Shown here in pieces: positions 23,521 through 31,502 of a stretch of 64,000 nt of DNA (the stretch's first letter is position 1; each line of letters opens with the position of its first letter). This DNA comes from Dyella dinghuensis. Its GTDB lineage: Bacteria > Pseudomonadota > Gammaproteobacteria > Xanthomonadales > Rhodanobacteraceae. The notes beneath the pieces were generated by a model. That model was not told the DNA's origin and made no database searches. It saw only the letters and a list, made by a program, of their open reading frames with translations. A program made the position numbers and the translations under genes. The DNA lies in NCBI RefSeq assembly GCF_003977615.1, contig NZ_RYZR01000002.1, positions 125,214-189,213 on the forward strand, written 5' to 3'.

Positions 23521-24493
23521 TCCGATTCCTTGCCTAACAGGCCATGTGTTGCGTTGCTTTTGACCTCATGTAACAGCGCGCTATTCGAAACTTGCGCAAG
23601 CAGCAAATAGCTCGTGTAAGTTTCGAAAGGATTGGCATGTGAAGACATGCGGAGCAGTACGGTCAAATGTTTGCTCGAGATTGTCCATGCGCTGAGCGGA
23701 AATTGCCTCAGAAATAGTCTTTTTCTCGCGTAATCCGTGTCTGACAGCGGTGAAGCCGAAATGACCACGGATACTAATTTGATAAAACTGAGACTTTGGA
23801 AGGAACTGCAAAGAACAGATCGCTTACGGCGACTGCTGTACGGCGCCGATAGCCAAAGACATCGAATGGGCATGTGAGCGGTTGAACCTGCAGTGCAGAC
23901 AAACATGCAGACGTGCGGAAAAACCTAGTTTCGCTATCTTCAGCCATCTTTCTGCGTGTGAAAATCACTTAACGCGGATCGCCGAACCTGCCGCCCTGGA
24001 ACATTTCAAGAACAAGTGTGGATGAGTAATAGGCCAGTTAGTCATGGGATTGGCGATCTGGCGGCTCGTTGAGTCCGGCGCGAACACGTCATTGGTCATT
24101 TTCAGACAGTTCTTTCAGGTAGGCCTGATTTCAACTCGTTCGAAATAATGCGACGTTTGCACTGAGGGCATGATCCTTTTGTTCATGCAAATAAGTACGG
24201 CGTAGGTAGAGCTGATGGAGGCGAGACAGTGCTTCCGAATACTTGACGTGCATGCCATGGGAAGCGTCATTGCGATTCATGGGTACCTATCCCCTCACGC
24301 TGCATGCTTAAGAGCTTATTTAATGACATAAAAGCGAGCTTGTCTTTCTCGCTGTAAGGGAATCAAGGCGCTTGTGAGTTTTCTAACACCCGGCTCGCGG
24401 AAGGCCGGATAGTCAAGTGCGCTCGAAACAAGGAACGTGTTGGTCACGAAGGTTTCGTTCGCACTTTATTTGCTGCTGAAAAATGGAGTTGTC
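23521..24493. other. Long divergent intergenic region without a virD4 gene
   Basis: A 973-base gap between virB7 (leftward) and the CsgG-like lipoprotein gene (rightward). It should carry promoters for both. Only short unrelated frames are present, none with a family resemblance or ribosome site. No Walker motifs or other part of the coupling protein VirD4, which I would expect near this end of an X-T4SS locus, can be read on either strand. One inverted repeat (23584-23627) is visible. Confidence 0.6.
23584..23627. repeat. Inverted repeat in the virB7 leader
   Basis: TTCGAAACTT at 23584-23593 pairs perfectly with AAGTTTCGAA at 23618-23627, spacer 24 bases, 64 bases upstream of the virB7 start. 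It may be an operator or a leader hairpin controlling the T4SS operon; no T-run follows, so it is not an ordinary terminator. Confidence 0.45.
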
Positions 24494-25534
24494 ATGCGAA
24501 CGAATCAGTTGAAATCCTGCCTGCTAGCGGTATGCGTAAGTGCCTCCTCGTTGCTCGCAGGATGTGCCGACATGCAAGTTGGTGGGGGAAAGAATCCCGT
24601 CGGTGGTGCTGCCGCCGGTGCGGCAAGCACCGGCGCGGCAAGCGCGCTTGAACACTGCCCGCATCCGCTGGGCACTTTGGCGGTTGAAGAAAACACTAGT
24701 GACCCATGGTACGCACTGCTTACCAATCAATATCACTTACCATCCACCGTGCCGCTTATCCGATTGATGATTCAGCAAAGCAATTGCTTCGTGGTTGTCG
24801 ATCGCGGGCAGGCCATGAATTCGATGATGGGTGAGCGCGATCTCAACGCATCAGGTGAATTGCGCCAAACCAGCCATATGGACAAAGGGCAGATGGTGGC
24901 GGCGGACTATATCGTCACGCCTTCGATCCAATTCTCACAGAATACTGGTGGTGCTGGCGGCGCGCTTGCTGCATTAGGTGGTTCCTATGGTGCAATCCTG
25001 GGCGCTATCGCCGGTTCGATGAAAAGCAGCGAAGCCTCCACAACCATGATGCTCACCGACACGCGTTCAGGCGTACAAGTTGCTGCCGCGCAAGGTAGCG
25101 CCAAAAACATTGACTTCGGTGTCGCCGGCTTGTTTGATCATTTTGGATCGGCCGGTGCGAGTCTCGGCGCTTACAGTGAGACACCAGAAGGCAAAGTGAT
25201 TGCGGCGGCCTTCTTCGACGCCTACAACCAGATGGTGAAGGCTGTGCGCGAATATGCGCCACAGCGTGTCGCCGGGGGGCTTGGCGCGGGCGGCACCCTC
25301 GGCGTCGATGGATCGGCCAATTCCAGCGCTGCCGCAACGAATAGCGCGGCTGGCGGATATTCGTTGGCTGATGCGCAAGGCAAGCTGGCTCAGTTGGGCT
25401 TGTACCGCAGCAAGGTCGACGGGGTCCCGGGTCCTGGCACGAGTCGCGCCATCAGCACCTTCCAAAAAGCAAATGGCTTGCCGGTCAGCGGCCAGCTTGA
25501 TGCGGCCACGATCGGTGCATTGCAGGCGCGTTAA
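24494..25534 (+). CDS. CsgG/HfaB-like lipoprotein with peptidoglycan-binding domain
   Basis: 346 residues from the ATG at 24494, which has GGAG 6 bases before it; an upstream in-frame ATG at 24437 would bury the signal. A lipobox (SSLLAGC) is followed by a Gly/Ala-rich linker, then a CsgG-like domain (PLIRLMIQQSNCFVVVDRGQ, GERDLNASGELR, AADYIVTPSIQFSQ) with Gly-rich hydrophobic middle. The last ~60 residues (LADAQGKLAQLGLYRSKVDG, TSRAISTFQKANGLPVSGQ, DAATIGAL) form a PG_binding_1 domain. CsgG relatives form outer-membrane secretion pores or sense envelope state; the wall-binding tail suggests an envelope anchor. It is divergent from the T4SS; a functional link is unproven. Confidence 0.82.
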   Translation: MRTNQLKSCLLAVCVSASSLLAGCADMQVGGGKNPVGGAAAGAASTGAASALEHCPHPLGTLAVEENTSDPWYALLTNQYHLPSTVPLIRLMIQQSNCFVVVDRGQAMNSMMGERDLNASGELRQTSHMDKGQMVAADYIVTPSIQFSQNTGGAGGALAALGGSYGAILGAIAGSMKSSEASTTMMLTDTRSGVQVAAAQGSAKNIDFGVAGLFDHFGSAGASLGAYSETPEGKVIAAAFFDAYNQMVKAVREYAPQRVAGGLGAGGTLGVDGSANSSAAATNSAAGGYSLADAQGKLAQLGLYRSKVDGVPGPGTSRAISTFQKANGLPVSGQLDAATIGALQAR

Positions 25535-25563
25535 GTATGCTGGGATTGCCCTGAAGCAAAAAC

Positions 25564-25593
25564 ACGCAGGAGCATCGACGGATGCTTCTGCGT
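25564..25593 (+). terminator. Hairpin after the CsgG-like gene, possible terminator
   Basis: A 13-base-pair stem with one G-U pair: 25564-25576 with 25581-25593 around GACG, 29 bases past the stop codon. Only TCATTC follows, so termination would be weak or the hairpin protects the 3' end. Confidence 0.55.
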
Positions 25594-25860
25594 CATTCAA
25601 GGGGTTGTCGGGTGTCTATTCAGGAATGTGTTAAGCACATCCAAAAGAATGGATGAAGGTAGTAAGGAAGCAGCCAAATTAGAAAGCGTCGATGAGTGCA
25701 GCCAAGCCGCCGGTAAGTCATTGGGTCGGTGCGTACGCAGACGCCAGTGTGGCTCGCCATGACAGCTTTGCTGGACCAAGTACGCCAACGCGCGGATGTA
25801 TTACCGAAAATACCCCGTGTTTGTTCGACTTTGATGGGATGGCATTGAACGATATGGCAC

Positions 25861-25887
25861 AAAAAAACCCGCCTATGGGCGGGTTTT
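25861..25887 (-). terminator. Rho-independent terminator of tRNA-Thr
   Basis: On the minus strand, a 10-base-pair stem (25878-25887 with 25864-25873, loop of four) with a GGCGGG core is followed by a run of T (25867-25861 complement). It lies 43 bases beyond the encoded CCA of tRNA-Thr. Confidence 0.88.
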
Positions 25888-25930
25888 AATGGCTTCATGA
25901 GACGCCGTTGGGCGGCATGAAACTGGTATG

Positions 25931-26006
25931 TGGTGCCGGAAATAGGAATCGAACCTACGACCTACGCATTACGAATGCGCCGCTCTACCAACTGAGCTAT
26001 TCCGGC
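25931..26006 (-). tRNA. tRNA-Thr(CGT)
   Basis: 76 nucleotides, CCA encoded. Acceptor GCCGGAA pairs with TTCCGGC; D arm GCTC...GAGC; anticodon stem GCGCA/TGCGT encloses loop TTCGTAA, so the anticodon is CGT, reading ACG; T loop TTCGATT. Confidence 0.97.
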
Positions 26007-26168
26007 GGAGCCGCCTAGTTTACGGGGGAGGCAGCCGGCCTGCAAGACATTGATCCGGGGTCAGATTGGGCGGGGCGCCACATCGGAGTTATCTGATTGT
26101 GCCTCGGGAGGTCGGGCTCTAGTGCGGGGTTGCCTTGGGCGCCAGAGTATGTGTCTGGATAACAGGGA

Positions 26169-26705
26169 ATGTCCTTCATGCAGTACGCGTCGCGTCAGCG
26201 GGGCATCACGCTGATCGAAGTCTTGATTGCCTTATTGATCTTCAGCATCGGCCTGATGGGAGTGGCTGGTTTGCTGGTGATGTCCGCGCGCTCGGTTCAT
26301 ACCGCTTACCTGCGCACACAGGTGACTTTTCTTGCGCAAAGCATGGCCGACCGCATGAGCGCCAACGTCATAGGGGTATGGAAGGGGTATTACAACGGTA
26401 GCTATCCCAGCTCGGGCGCGCAGAGCTGTGAGCGGGGCTGTACGCCGCAGCAATTGGCCGAGCATGACAAGGCGCTTTGGGGTAGCCAGCTTGCGACGTT
26501 TTTACCTCCTGCAACAAAAGCGAAGATTAGTTGCAGCGCTGCAGGCGTGGCTTATGCACCCACGCTAGATCAGATTGCATCGCGGCCACCTTATGGCGGT
26601 AGTTGCGAGATGACTATTACCTGGACAGAGCGCGGTCTAACTGTAGATAGCCCTGACGCAGACGATCAGTCGTTGCAAACGTTTGCGTGGGAATTCCAGC
26701 CGTGA
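26169..26705 (+). CDS. pilV: Type IV pilus minor pilin PilV
   Basis: 178 residues with a class III prepilin signal RQRG|ITLIEVLIALLIFSIG (cleavage after the glycine, Glu at +5). The GLMGVAGLLVMSARSVHTAY block and the AQSMADRMSAN helix are typical of PilV. Four cysteines in the globular part are likely disulfide-bonded. PilV is part of the minor-pilin set that primes pilus assembly and carries PilY1 at the tip. The usual upstream fimT gene is not present. It is the first gene of the operon and overlaps pilW. Confidence 0.9.
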   Translation: MSFMQYASRQRGITLIEVLIALLIFSIGLMGVAGLLVMSARSVHTAYLRTQVTFLAQSMADRMSANVIGVWKGYYNGSYPSSGAQSCERGCTPQQLAEHDKALWGSQLATFLPPATKAKISCSAAGVAYAPTLDQIASRPPYGGSCEMTITWTERGLTVDSPDADDQSLQTFAWEFQP

Positions 26706-28084
26706 TTGCCGCATGCCTTGCGTGCCGACAGCGGGGTTTGTCGTTGATTGAACTCATGATGGCGATGGTGTTGGGGACGTTAGTGAGCGCGGGCATCGTT
26801 GCCGTATTTGTATCTACGTCTCATAGCTATCAGGCACAAACGCAACTTGCGCGTCTTCAGGAAGAGGGGAGGTTCGCCATTACGCAAATTAAGGATGATC
26901 TGGCGATGGCTGGTTCGCAGTACTGCAACAACACAGGTGGCGATGCACACGCCACTGCATCTGGTTTTTACCAGGATGGGTTGCGTCAGCCTACTGTCTA
27001 CGTAAGCGATCCCAGTATGCTCATGAATGCATTGAATGATCTGACGACTCGATGGGGGGCTCCCTACCCACGAGCGCCTGAAGAACCCTATTCATTCCCA
27101 TCGTTTTTGACAATGCGCGGTTACGACTGCACGTCCAAGTCTTGCGCGCCGATCGATCCGAGCAATAAGCAGAGTGCCGAAGGGTTTGGTATTCCTGCCA
27201 TGGGCACAAAGATCGATAACAGGGTGATAGGCGCATCCGTTATCACCGTCCGTTATCTCAATCCGTCCGCGGGATGGACCATCATGCCGGAAAGCGCGGG
27301 GCTGGGCAGCACACGGGTTGCGAACGCAGATGGGTCATTTGCTATCCGATTGGTCCCGATGTCAGGTGAGCCTGCGATAAAAGATTTCCAATCGGGTGAT
27401 CCATTGGCCGTGGTGGCGGATTGCTCGAGTGCGCAGATCTTTGCCGTATCCGGGCAGGCGAGCAACGAAATATCGTCGACAGGCAACAACTTTGCTCAGC
27501 CAACTACTCTCGAGAACATGGTTGCGCCAAAGCTATTCGATTTCAGTCGAGATTTTCGGACGGTGACGTATTACCTCAAGGTGGTCGATAGTGGGGATGG
27601 TCAGGGGCACACCACAGGCGCACTTGTGCGCCGAGTCAACGGTGGCAATACAGCTGTGCGAGGTGGATCGTCGGAGGAAATTGCACGAGGCATCGAACGG
27701 CTCGATTTCAAATACGGCGTGCAATTCGCTGACGGATCGGTGCGCTATTACTCGGCTGCGCAAGTTGACGCGAGCACGGGTGCAGATTGTGGATCGACGG
27801 TATCACTTCCCATACGTGGTAGTGATGATAAGGGGTGTTTATGGGGATCAATACGCGTCATTGAAATCGATATGCTGATAGACGGTCAGCAGCCGCTCAA
27901 TTCATTGACGCAGGACGAATTGTCCTACACGTATGCCACAGATGATGCCTCCAATGGCGCATTGACACCTAGGGCACCCATCGATGCCGGCCGCAAGGTA
28001 ACTCCACTTCAACAAGGTTTTCCTTTGTCCATGCTGCGGCGTGAAATCACTGCGGTTGTCGCTCTGCGCAATTTCAATCCTTAA
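26702..28084 (+). CDS. pilW: Type IV pilus minor pilin PilW
   Basis: 460 residues from the GTG at 26702, which overlaps the pilV stop (GTGA), the usual coupled junction; an ATG at 26687 is also in frame. The prepilin signal RQRG|LSLIELMMAMVLGTLVSAG has Glu at +5, followed by HSYQAQTQLARLQEEGRFA, characteristic of PilW. Length is at the upper end for the family because of a large globular domain with several Cys pairs, including CTSKSC. The C-terminal MLRREITAVVALRN is typical. Confidence 0.9.
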   Translation: MIAACLACRQRGLSLIELMMAMVLGTLVSAGIVAVFVSTSHSYQAQTQLARLQEEGRFAITQIKDDLAMAGSQYCNNTGGDAHATASGFYQDGLRQPTVYVSDPSMLMNALNDLTTRWGAPYPRAPEEPYSFPSFLTMRGYDCTSKSCAPIDPSNKQSAEGFGIPAMGTKIDNRVIGASVITVRYLNPSAGWTIMPESAGLGSTRVANADGSFAIRLVPMSGEPAIKDFQSGDPLAVVADCSSAQIFAVSGQASNEISSTGNNFAQPTTLENMVAPKLFDFSRDFRTVTYYLKVVDSGDGQGHTTGALVRRVNGGNTAVRGGSSEEIARGIERLDFKYGVQFADGSVRYYSAAQVDASTGADCGSTVSLPIRGSDDKGCLWGSIRVIEIDMLIDGQQPLNSLTQDELSYTYATDDASNGALTPRAPIDAGRKVTPLQQGFPLSMLRREITAVVALRNFNP

Positions 28085-28122
28085 ATAATTCTTTTCATCT
28101 TATATGTCGAAAGGACATTGAT

Positions 28123-28788
28123 GTGTTGTCACGCCGCCTGGAAATACTAGCTGAACCACGTTTTTTACATCGCGATCAGGGTTTTGTCCTACTGATTGCG
28201 TTGATCTTCCTTTTGCTAATGAGCGTATTGGCATTTAGTGCTTTGCAAAGCTCGTTGTTGCAGGAGCGGATTGCCGGCAGTTTTCGCAATGCGCAACAGG
28301 CAAGAATGAGCGCGGAGACGGCGTTACGTGGCGCGGAATACAAGCTCTGGGCTACGGCCACTCAAACCGCAGGCCATCTTCATTGCACGGACGGGCTCAT
28401 TTCCGAAGACGATGGTTGTGTTGTTTATCAGCCACTATCTGCCTCTTACGGATCCAACGGTGCGGTTACCCGATTTCAGAGTGAGCAGGGCTGGTTGGCG
28501 AATATCGGTGTGACCTACGACGGACCATCCCACAGGGGTTATACAAGCACCCAAGGGCAGCTAACTGCCGTCCTTGCCCAAAATCCCGTCTACATCATTG
28601 AGGACCTTGGGACCGAGAGGCCGCCGGTTATTGGTGGCCTGCACGAGTCTGGCAATAGCGGCCCGAACAACGGCGGTGCGGATCAGCTGGATATCCACGT
28701 CTTTCGCATCACGGCGCGCGGCACGGGCGGTAATCCGAACATGGTCAGTGTCGTGCAAAGCACGTTTGACGTGCCCATGACGCATTGA
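28123..28788 (+). CDS. pilX: Type IV pilus assembly protein PilX
   Basis: 221 residues from a GTG at 28123, with AAGGA 8 bases upstream. The hydrophobic N-terminal helix (RDQGFVLLIALIFLLLMSVL) lacks the +5 glutamate, as PilX usually does, and is followed by LQERIAGSFRNAQQARMSAE, the PilX family block. The end is Gly-rich, with HVFRITARGTGGN. It lies 38 bases after pilW and 12 before pilY1. Confidence 0.88.
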   Translation: MLSRRLEILAEPRFLHRDQGFVLLIALIFLLLMSVLAFSALQSSLLQERIAGSFRNAQQARMSAETALRGAEYKLWATATQTAGHLHCTDGLISEDDGCVVYQPLSASYGSNGAVTRFQSEQGWLANIGVTYDGPSHRGYTSTQGQLTAVLAQNPVYIIEDLGTERPPVIGGLHESGNSGPNNGGADQLDIHVFRITARGTGGNPNMVSVVQSTFDVPMTH

Positions 28789-28800
28789 TCGGGGTGCGTT

Positions 28801-31038
28801 GTGTTGACGATATCTAGGGTGGCGACGCATATAGTCAAACGTTTGGCGTTCGCGACAATCCTCATCGCTCATGGCGCTGCAGCTCAAGCAGTCAACCCGT
28901 CTGGAACTGTCGAGCTGAGCCCTTTGCCGCTCGACAACGCGTTGGCGACCCCTGCTCTGGGGATTCTGGGCCTCAATACTTCGGTAGCGGGAGCGGGTTC
29001 GCTTGCGTTTATGGGTGGTTATGACCCTAAGGATTGGTCGGGAACATTGCAGGCATTTGCCTTGAGTCCAAATGGCGTCCCCACCCAACGCATATGGGAC
29101 GCTAATGCTCTCCTCACTGACGATACGGCGCTGGACAGTCGAGTGATTTTCACCGCAGTCGCAAACGGTGTGGGTGTCGTTACGGGTGCAGTATTTGAGC
29201 CAGCCGCCAACTTCGACATCAGTGAGGCAAAAGGTCTCATGACGCCATCACCAAAGGATCCGATGAGAGACGCCTTGAGTGCACGCATTGAGTATCTACG
29301 TGGCATGCGCTACGACGAAACGAGTGGTGTTATGCGCAAGCGCAACACGTTGCTAGGCGCCATCATCCATTCACAGGTTTTGTACGTCGGCTACCCAGGC
29401 GGCCGCTATGTCAACGACTGGCCAACGAAAATCGGTGGAAAATCGGTGCTCGCGCCTGAGATGGATGCCCAGGCGCAAACTTACGATCAGTTTGTCTCCG
29501 CAAATGCCGATCGTGCGCCCATGATTTATGTCGGCGCCAATGACGGGATGCTGCACGCCATCCATGCGCCCGTTCCAACGTGTCAGACGACTGAATTGGG
29601 CATGCGCTGCCCAACCGGCTCATACGCAGGACAAGAGGCTTGGGCATATGTGCCCCGTGCCGTGTATAGCAACCTGGGTCGCCTCACCAGCACGGATAAT
29701 CTTCCCTTCGCACCCACGGTCGATGCAACACCGATCATGCGCGATGTGTTCTTTGGCGAGAACGGCGATCACACGTGGCATAGCTTACTTGTAGGTGGTG
29801 TGCGACTGGGTGGTCGTGGCCTGTACGCGCTCGATATTACCGATCCAACCAAAGTGAGTCGCGTCTTTCCCTTGCATACCGTCTTATGGGAATTTGATGC
29901 GGATATGCCATCTGGGCTGTCGGCTGCGGGCGATGAATACCGTCCAGCGGATCTTGGTTACACCTATGGTCAACCGGCTATCGCGCGGTTGGCGTATGGC
30001 AGGTGGGTCGTTCTTGTGGCCGGAGGCTACTTTCCCGATTGCAGCAAACCGGACAAGCCTGCGCATTGTGAGGAAGCAGGTGGAACGCCGCCCCATGGCT
30101 ATAGCGCCTTGTTTGTAATTGATGCGCAGACCGGCAGCGTTGTCCGTGAACTTAAAACGCGAACTGACATAGATGGCGTGACAAGCTATGGTCTATCGAC
30201 GCCAGTACTTGGCGATTACAACAACGATCAAGTTGACGATGTGGCCTTCGCAGGCGATTTGGCAGGTAATCTCTGGCGTTTCGACCTCGCTTCGCCCAAT
30301 CCCGCCAATTGGAAGGTGACGCTCGCTTATCGTCCAGTTGTCGCGAGTGCACAGCCCGTCACCGTAATGCCTCGGTTATTTCCTGATCCGGCGACGAATC
30401 GCTTTATCGTCGTCTTCGGCACGGGAAAGTACCTGGGGGATGATGACGTTACCAGTGATGACTTACCCGTGCAGTCTGTCATGGGGATTCGTGACAAGCT
30501 GGATCGTAGCGGTTTGCCCATCACCGTAACGCGTAGCGATCTGCAGACGCAGACGCTGAAACAAACGACCGTCCACGACACTGGCGGTTCCTACGACGGC
30601 GCCGTGCTACGTACGCTCTCGAACAATCCCATACCGTCTGGTGCGGGTGGCTGGCACGTCGATTTGAATGCCGAGGCTGGTGAGCGTGTGGTCTCAACAC
30701 CGTCAGCGCTCTTTAACACGAATACCGTAGTGGTCAGTACATTGGTTCCGAAGGGATTTGACTCAGCACCCGAAGGCGCATTGATGGCTATCGATGCCGC
30801 CACGGGAGGTCCGGGTGCGACGTTGGCTTCTATCGCCGGAGTTTCCTATGTGGGGGCAGCCTTAAGTCAATCGATCAGCACGGGAATGCTGCCGGCAATA
30901 ACGCCAGTTGGTGGCGGAAAATTGTTGTTTCCCAGCCTGAAACTTAAGGGGAAAACGACGATGCCAGACGTACCGTTGTCATTGGAAAGCCCGCTCTGGC
31001 GGCGCCGATCGTGGACGGTGTTGACTCCAACGCAATAA
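28801..31038 (+). CDS. pilY1: PilY1 tip adhesin/pilus biogenesis factor, short form
   Basis: 745 residues from a GTG start. After a signal peptide (cleavage near AAAQA) it has the C-terminal seven-bladed propeller of PilY1: MIYVGANDGMLHAIHAP, GQEAWAYVPRAVYSNL, and the calcium loop GDYNNDQVDDVAFAGDLAG followed by NLWRFDL. PilY1 controls pilus retraction and surface attachment. Pseudomonas PilY1 is over 1,100 residues with an N-terminal von Willebrand A domain; here that part is missing and only about 140 residues precede the propeller, so mechanosensing by that domain would be absent. Confidence 0.9.
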   Translation: MLTISRVATHIVKRLAFATILIAHGAAAQAVNPSGTVELSPLPLDNALATPALGILGLNTSVAGAGSLAFMGGYDPKDWSGTLQAFALSPNGVPTQRIWDANALLTDDTALDSRVIFTAVANGVGVVTGAVFEPAANFDISEAKGLMTPSPKDPMRDALSARIEYLRGMRYDETSGVMRKRNTLLGAIIHSQVLYVGYPGGRYVNDWPTKIGGKSVLAPEMDAQAQTYDQFVSANADRAPMIYVGANDGMLHAIHAPVPTCQTTELGMRCPTGSYAGQEAWAYVPRAVYSNLGRLTSTDNLPFAPTVDATPIMRDVFFGENGDHTWHSLLVGGVRLGGRGLYALDITDPTKVSRVFPLHTVLWEFDADMPSGLSAAGDEYRPADLGYTYGQPAIARLAYGRWVVLVAGGYFPDCSKPDKPAHCEEAGGTPPHGYSALFVIDAQTGSVVRELKTRTDIDGVTSYGLSTPVLGDYNNDQVDDVAFAGDLAGNLWRFDLASPNPANWKVTLAYRPVVASAQPVTVMPRLFPDPATNRFIVVFGTGKYLGDDDVTSDDLPVQSVMGIRDKLDRSGLPITVTRSDLQTQTLKQTTVHDTGGSYDGAVLRTLSNNPIPSGAGGWHVDLNAEAGERVVSTPSALFNTNTVVVSTLVPKGFDSAPEGALMAIDAATGGPGATLASIAGVSYVGAALSQSISTGMLPAITPVGGGKLLFPSLKLKGKTTMPDVPLSLESPLWRRRSWTVLTPTQ

Positions 31039-31051
31039 AGGACGCAACGCG

Positions 31052-31474
31052 ATGGAACGCATGCGAGGCTTCGGCCTCATTGAAATCATGATTGCACTGG
31101 TCGTAGTCGCTGTACTGATGGCAATGGCGACCACCGCATACAGCCGTTATACATTTCACGCTCGTCGTTCCGACGCACACCACATGTTGATGACGATTGC
31201 CCATGGAGAAGAACGTTGGTACGCCACGTACAATCGTTACACCGATGATGTGAGCAAGTTCAGCTATAACGCGAACGATCCGCTCTCAGTCCACGCTTAT
31301 TATCGATTGACGTTGACCGTGGACGGCGCAGCTGCGCAACGGTACGTGGCGGTGGCTACGCCCATCAACGCACAGGTTTCAGATGCTTGCGGTGAGCTCA
31401 CTATCGATAGCACAGGGCACAAGACGTCGGCCGGCGATAACGTGACGGCCACTGCAAACGGCAGTTGTTGGTGA
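31052..31474 (+). CDS. pilE: Type IV minor pilin PilE
   Basis: 140 residues with a short leader MERMRG| and helix FGLIEIMIALVVVAVLMAM (Glu at +5). The following TTAYSRYTFHARRSDAHHML and EERWYATYNRYT are typical of PilE-class minor pilins, as are the two C-terminal cysteines (DACGEL...NGSCW) forming the D-region disulfide. It closes the pilV-W-X-Y1-E operon, 13 bases after pilY1; recD converges from the other side 28 bases away. Confidence 0.9.
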   Translation: MERMRGFGLIEIMIALVVVAVLMAMATTAYSRYTFHARRSDAHHMLMTIAHGEERWYATYNRYTDDVSKFSYNANDPLSVHAYYRLTLTVDGAAAQRYVAVATPINAQVSDACGELTIDSTGHKTSAGDNVTATANGSCW

Positions 31475-31502
31475 ATAGAGGGCCCGCTTAATCGGGTAGC
31501 AA

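Larger units (their letters stand above)
25535..25930. other. Intergenic region between the CsgG-like gene and tRNA-Thr
   Basis: About 395 bases with no supportable gene. It contains the hairpin just after the lipoprotein gene (25564-25593) and the tRNA terminator (25861-25887). Short frames on both strands have no start signals. Confidence 0.55.

Noticed and set aside
23406-23906. A minus-strand frame of 166 codons reaching into virB7
   Set aside because: Out of frame with virB7, no motif, and no start signal; not a virD4 remnant as far as can be read.
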